Below, one piece after another: positions 62,046-64,000 of a stretch of DNA of 64,000 bases (positions within the stretch are counted from its first letter, which is position 1; each line of letters opens with the position of its first letter). The stretch lies in contig NZ_JRKM01000001.1 in the NCBI RefSeq assembly GCF_000768065.1, positions 2,232,001-2,296,000 of the forward strand. Direction: 5' to 3'. Made by a program: the position numbers and the translations under genes. Under the pieces are notes generated by a model. It had not been told where the DNA came from, did no database searches, and saw only the letters and a program-made list of their open reading frames with translations. The DNA is from Aquabacterium sp. NJ1. GTDB taxonomy: Bacteria; Pseudomonadota; Gammaproteobacteria; Burkholderiales; Burkholderiaceae_C.

Positions 62046-63785
62046 ATGGAGCACCACGTCCCCCTGCCCTTCCTGCGCGAAACCCTGTTGTTCCTCACGC
62101 TCACGGGCATCCTCATCCCGCTGCTGCAGCGCTTTCGCATCAACCAGGTCATCGGCTTCCTGTGCATCGGCGTGGTGGTGGGGCCTTTCGGCGTGGGCAG
62201 CCTGGTGGACAGCTGGCCCTGGTTGTCCTGGGTCACCATCCCCCGGCGGCAAGGCGTGCAGGCACTGGCCGAGCTGGGTGTCATCTTCCTGATGTTCCTC
62301 ATCGGGCTGGAGCTGTCGCTGCAGCGCGTGTGGGCCATGCGGCGCTGGGTGTTCGGCACGGGCAATGCGCAGGTGCTGCTCAGTGCGGCAGCCATTGGCT
62401 CGCTGGCCTGGGCCTTTGGCAACAGCCTGGAGGTGTCGCTGGTGCTGGGCCTGGTGCTGTCGCTGTCGTCCACCGCCGTGGTCATGCAACTGTTGTCGCA
62501 ACAGCGCACGCTGGCCACGCCCATGGGGCAGGCCTGCTTTGCCGTGCTGATGATGCAGGACTTCGCCGTGGTGCCCCTGCTGATCATCGTGGACCTGCTG
62601 GCCAAGGACAACTCACACGGGATGTTTGCGCAACTGGCCACCACGGCAGCCTTGTCGGTGGCGGTGGTGGGGGTGATCCTGGTGGCGGGCCGCAAGCTGA
62701 TCGCACCCTTGTTTCGCACCTTTGCGCAGCAACGCCAGTCCGAGGTCTTCATGGCCTTGACGCTGCTGGTGACGCTCAGCATCGCCGGTGCCACAGCTGC
62801 TGCGGGCCTGTCCATGGCGCTGGGCGCCTTCCTGGCGGGCCTGCTGCTGGCCGAGACCGAATACCGCCATGAGGTGGAGGTGACCATCGAGCCCTTCAAA
62901 GGCCTGCTCATGGGCCTGTTCTTCATGTCGGTGGGCATGGGCATTGATGTGCGCGAGATCCTGCGTGACCCGGTGTGGATCGCGTCATCGGTGCTGGGCC
63001 TGCTGCTCATCAAGGCGCTGATCGCCGCTGGCCTGCTCAAGCTCAGCGGCCTGAGCTGGGGCCAGGCGCTGGAGGGCGGCACCCTGCTGGGGCAAGGCGG
63101 CGAGTTCGCCTTCATCGTCATCGGCTCGGCCTTGAGCACGGGCCTGCTGGCGCCAAACACGGGCCAGTTCATGCTGCTGGTCGTCAGCCTGAGCCTGCTG
63201 GTGACGCCCTTGTTCGCGCGGCTGGGCCAGCACGGGGGCCAACGCTGGGATGCGGCCCGGCGCCCCCAAGCCACGGCCGGCAGCCACAGCCTGGCCATCC
63301 CGGACACCAGCGGCCACGTGGTGGTGATCGGCTTTGGCCGGGTCGGGCTGCTGCTGGGCCAGGTGTTTGCGCAACAACACGTACCCTACCTGGCGCTGGA
63401 GCACAACGTCGAGCGCGTGGGGCGGCTGCGGGCGCAAGGCCTGCCCATCTACTTCGGCAACGCGGCCCGCCCGGAGCTGCTGCACAAGCTGGGCCTGGAC
63501 AAGGCTGCCAGCCTGGTCGTGACCATGGACGAGCCCGCCGCCGCGCGGCGCGTGGTGCACAACGCGCGCCAGCAATACCCCAAGCTGAAGATCTTCGCGC
63601 GCTCGCATGACGAGCGGCATGCACGGGAGCTGCTGCAAGCCGGCGCCACCGTCGTGGTGCCCGAGATGCTGGAAGCCGGCCTGCTGCTGACCGCCCATGC
63701 GCTCACTTCCCTGGGCCTGCCCGATGGCGATGTGCATGCCATCGTGGCGGCAGAACGCCAGCGCCGTGCGGACTACGCGGTGTGA
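62046..63785 (+). CDS. CPA2 cation:proton antiporter, KefB/C type (second copy)
   Basis: A 579-residue relative of the preceding gene: ~12 membrane segments (LRETLLFLTLTGILIPLL, INQVIGFLCIGVVVGPFG, ALAELGVIFLMFLIGLELSL, MMQDFAVVPLLIIVDL) and an RCK domain with VVVIGFGRVGLLLGQVF. The two copies are distantly similar, not a recent duplication. KefB and KefC proper are glutathione-gated K+ exporters; these could work similarly, but no KefF/KefG ancillary gene is here. It follows the first antiporter by 37 bases. Together with the channel it looks like a potassium and pH homeostasis operon. Confidence 0.93.
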   Translation: MEHHVPLPFLRETLLFLTLTGILIPLLQRFRINQVIGFLCIGVVVGPFGVGSLVDSWPWLSWVTIPRRQGVQALAELGVIFLMFLIGLELSLQRVWAMRRWVFGTGNAQVLLSAAAIGSLAWAFGNSLEVSLVLGLVLSLSSTAVVMQLLSQQRTLATPMGQACFAVLMMQDFAVVPLLIIVDLLAKDNSHGMFAQLATTAALSVAVVGVILVAGRKLIAPLFRTFAQQRQSEVFMALTLLVTLSIAGATAAAGLSMALGAFLAGLLLAETEYRHEVEVTIEPFKGLLMGLFFMSVGMGIDVREILRDPVWIASSVLGLLLIKALIAAGLLKLSGLSWGQALEGGTLLGQGGEFAFIVIGSALSTGLLAPNTGQFMLLVVSLSLLVTPLFARLGQHGGQRWDAARRPQATAGSHSLAIPDTSGHVVVIGFGRVGLLLGQVFAQQHVPYLALEHNVERVGRLRAQGLPIYFGNAARPELLHKLGLDKAASLVVTMDEPAAARRVVHNARQQYPKLKIFARSHDERHARELLQAGATVVVPEMLEAGLLLTAHALTSLGLPDGDVHAIVAAERQRRADYAV

Positions 63786-63788
63786 GGC

Positions 63789-64000
63789 TCAGCCCTGGTC
63801 GGCCGGGTCGCCCTGGTTGAACAGCGAGGCGCGAAAGCCTGCACGCCGGGCCGGCACCTGGTCACCTGCCAACCAGGTCCGCAGCTGCGCCGCCGGCATG
63901 GGCCTGGCAAACAGATAACCCTGCATCTGGTCGCAGCCCCAGCGCATCAACAAAGTCTGCTCGGCTTCGGACGCCACACCCACCGCCACCACCGCCCTGT
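63789..64000 (-). CDS. EAL-domain cyclic-di-GMP phosphodiesterase, C-terminal end (cut by window edge)
   Basis: The last ~70 residues of an EAL domain: [35 protein letters not shown], a final helix and a short tail. The pattern [10 protein letters not shown] matches the closing strand of EAL phosphodiesterases. The catalytic EAL/DDFGTG motifs and any upstream GGDEF or sensor part lie outside the window. The canonical V-A-E-G-V (with the catalytic-cluster Glu) reads VAVGV here, so that Glu is missing and the domain may be inactive. Its stop is 3 bases from the convergent antiporter stop. Confidence 0.85.
   Translation of the reverse strand, partial: RAVVAVGVASEAEQTLLMRWGCDQMQGYLFARPMPAAQLRTWLAGDQVPARRAGFRASLFNQGDPADQG

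Noticed and set aside
1..64000. tRNA, rRNA, insertion sequences, prophage or integrase genes
   Set aside because: None was recognised on either strand by reading; small RNAs without strong structure could still be missed.

Overview
This is a GC-rich, gene-dense bacterial chromosome segment with 51 protein-coding loci (one frame-disrupted, two cut by the window ends) and no rRNA, tRNA, CRISPR array, phage or transposase visible. The gene content points to a betaproteobacterium of the order Burkholderiales, near Comamonadaceae or Leptothrix/Aquabacterium-like groups. The supporting signs are a MetH split into a stand-alone homocysteine-methyltransferase half, glutathione-dependent formaldehyde oxidation, a two-partner secretion adhesin, many chemoreceptors and poly-Gly lipoproteins. 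The assignment is inference; no 16S or other marker was seen.

Region by region. 1-3.4 kb: start of a fatty-acyl-CoA ligase, then a DHA2 exporter divergent from a LysR regulator around a perfect palindrome. 3.5-5.1 kb: a Cache-domain chemoreceptor. 5.1-10 kb: an aromatic aminotransferase and two exported poly-Gly lipoproteins, each followed by a clear terminator. 10-12.1 kb: formaldehyde detoxification (frmA, fghA). 12.2-20.2 kb, minus strand: chemoreceptor, then TpsA adhesin, then TpsB transporter; the receptor has a good sigma-28-like promoter. 20.3-26.9 kb: two unknown membrane or exported proteins, an Hsp20-MgtA pair behind an FNR-like palindrome, an alpha/beta hydrolase broken by a 2-base insertion, and a TonB/TolA-like protein. 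26.9-33.4 kb, minus strand: a small lipoprotein plus a large secreted protein of unknown function, an outer-membrane-type protein, an MFS carrier, glutathione peroxidase and a lipoprotein. 33.6-43.8 kb: three histidine kinases, two response regulators, a zinc carboxypeptidase, ruvA, and phoH-ybeY.

44.1-58.2 kb is the centrepiece, a chemosensory operon: MCP-like sensor, CheY, STAS protein, CheA, MCP, MCP, CheW, CheR, (terminator), MCP, CheW, CheB, Aer-like PAS receptor. Start/stop overlaps tie the early genes together. CheD and CheZ are absent. An MCP-CheW pair is present twice in near-identical form. Three receptors end in a conserved [DE]FV[KR]F tail that may be a CheR/CheB tether. The two receptors elsewhere in the window carry a different signalling-domain signature and probably serve another array.

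58.2-64 kb: the MetH homocysteine half, then an ion-homeostasis operon (voltage-sensor K+ channel with a zinc ribbon, two KefB/C-type antiporters), then the tail of an EAL-domain protein. The likeliest sources of something undescribed are the chemosensory operon variant (tails, STAS protein, CheA insert), the small-lipoprotein/large-secreted-protein pair, and the receptor-adhesin-transporter arrangement.
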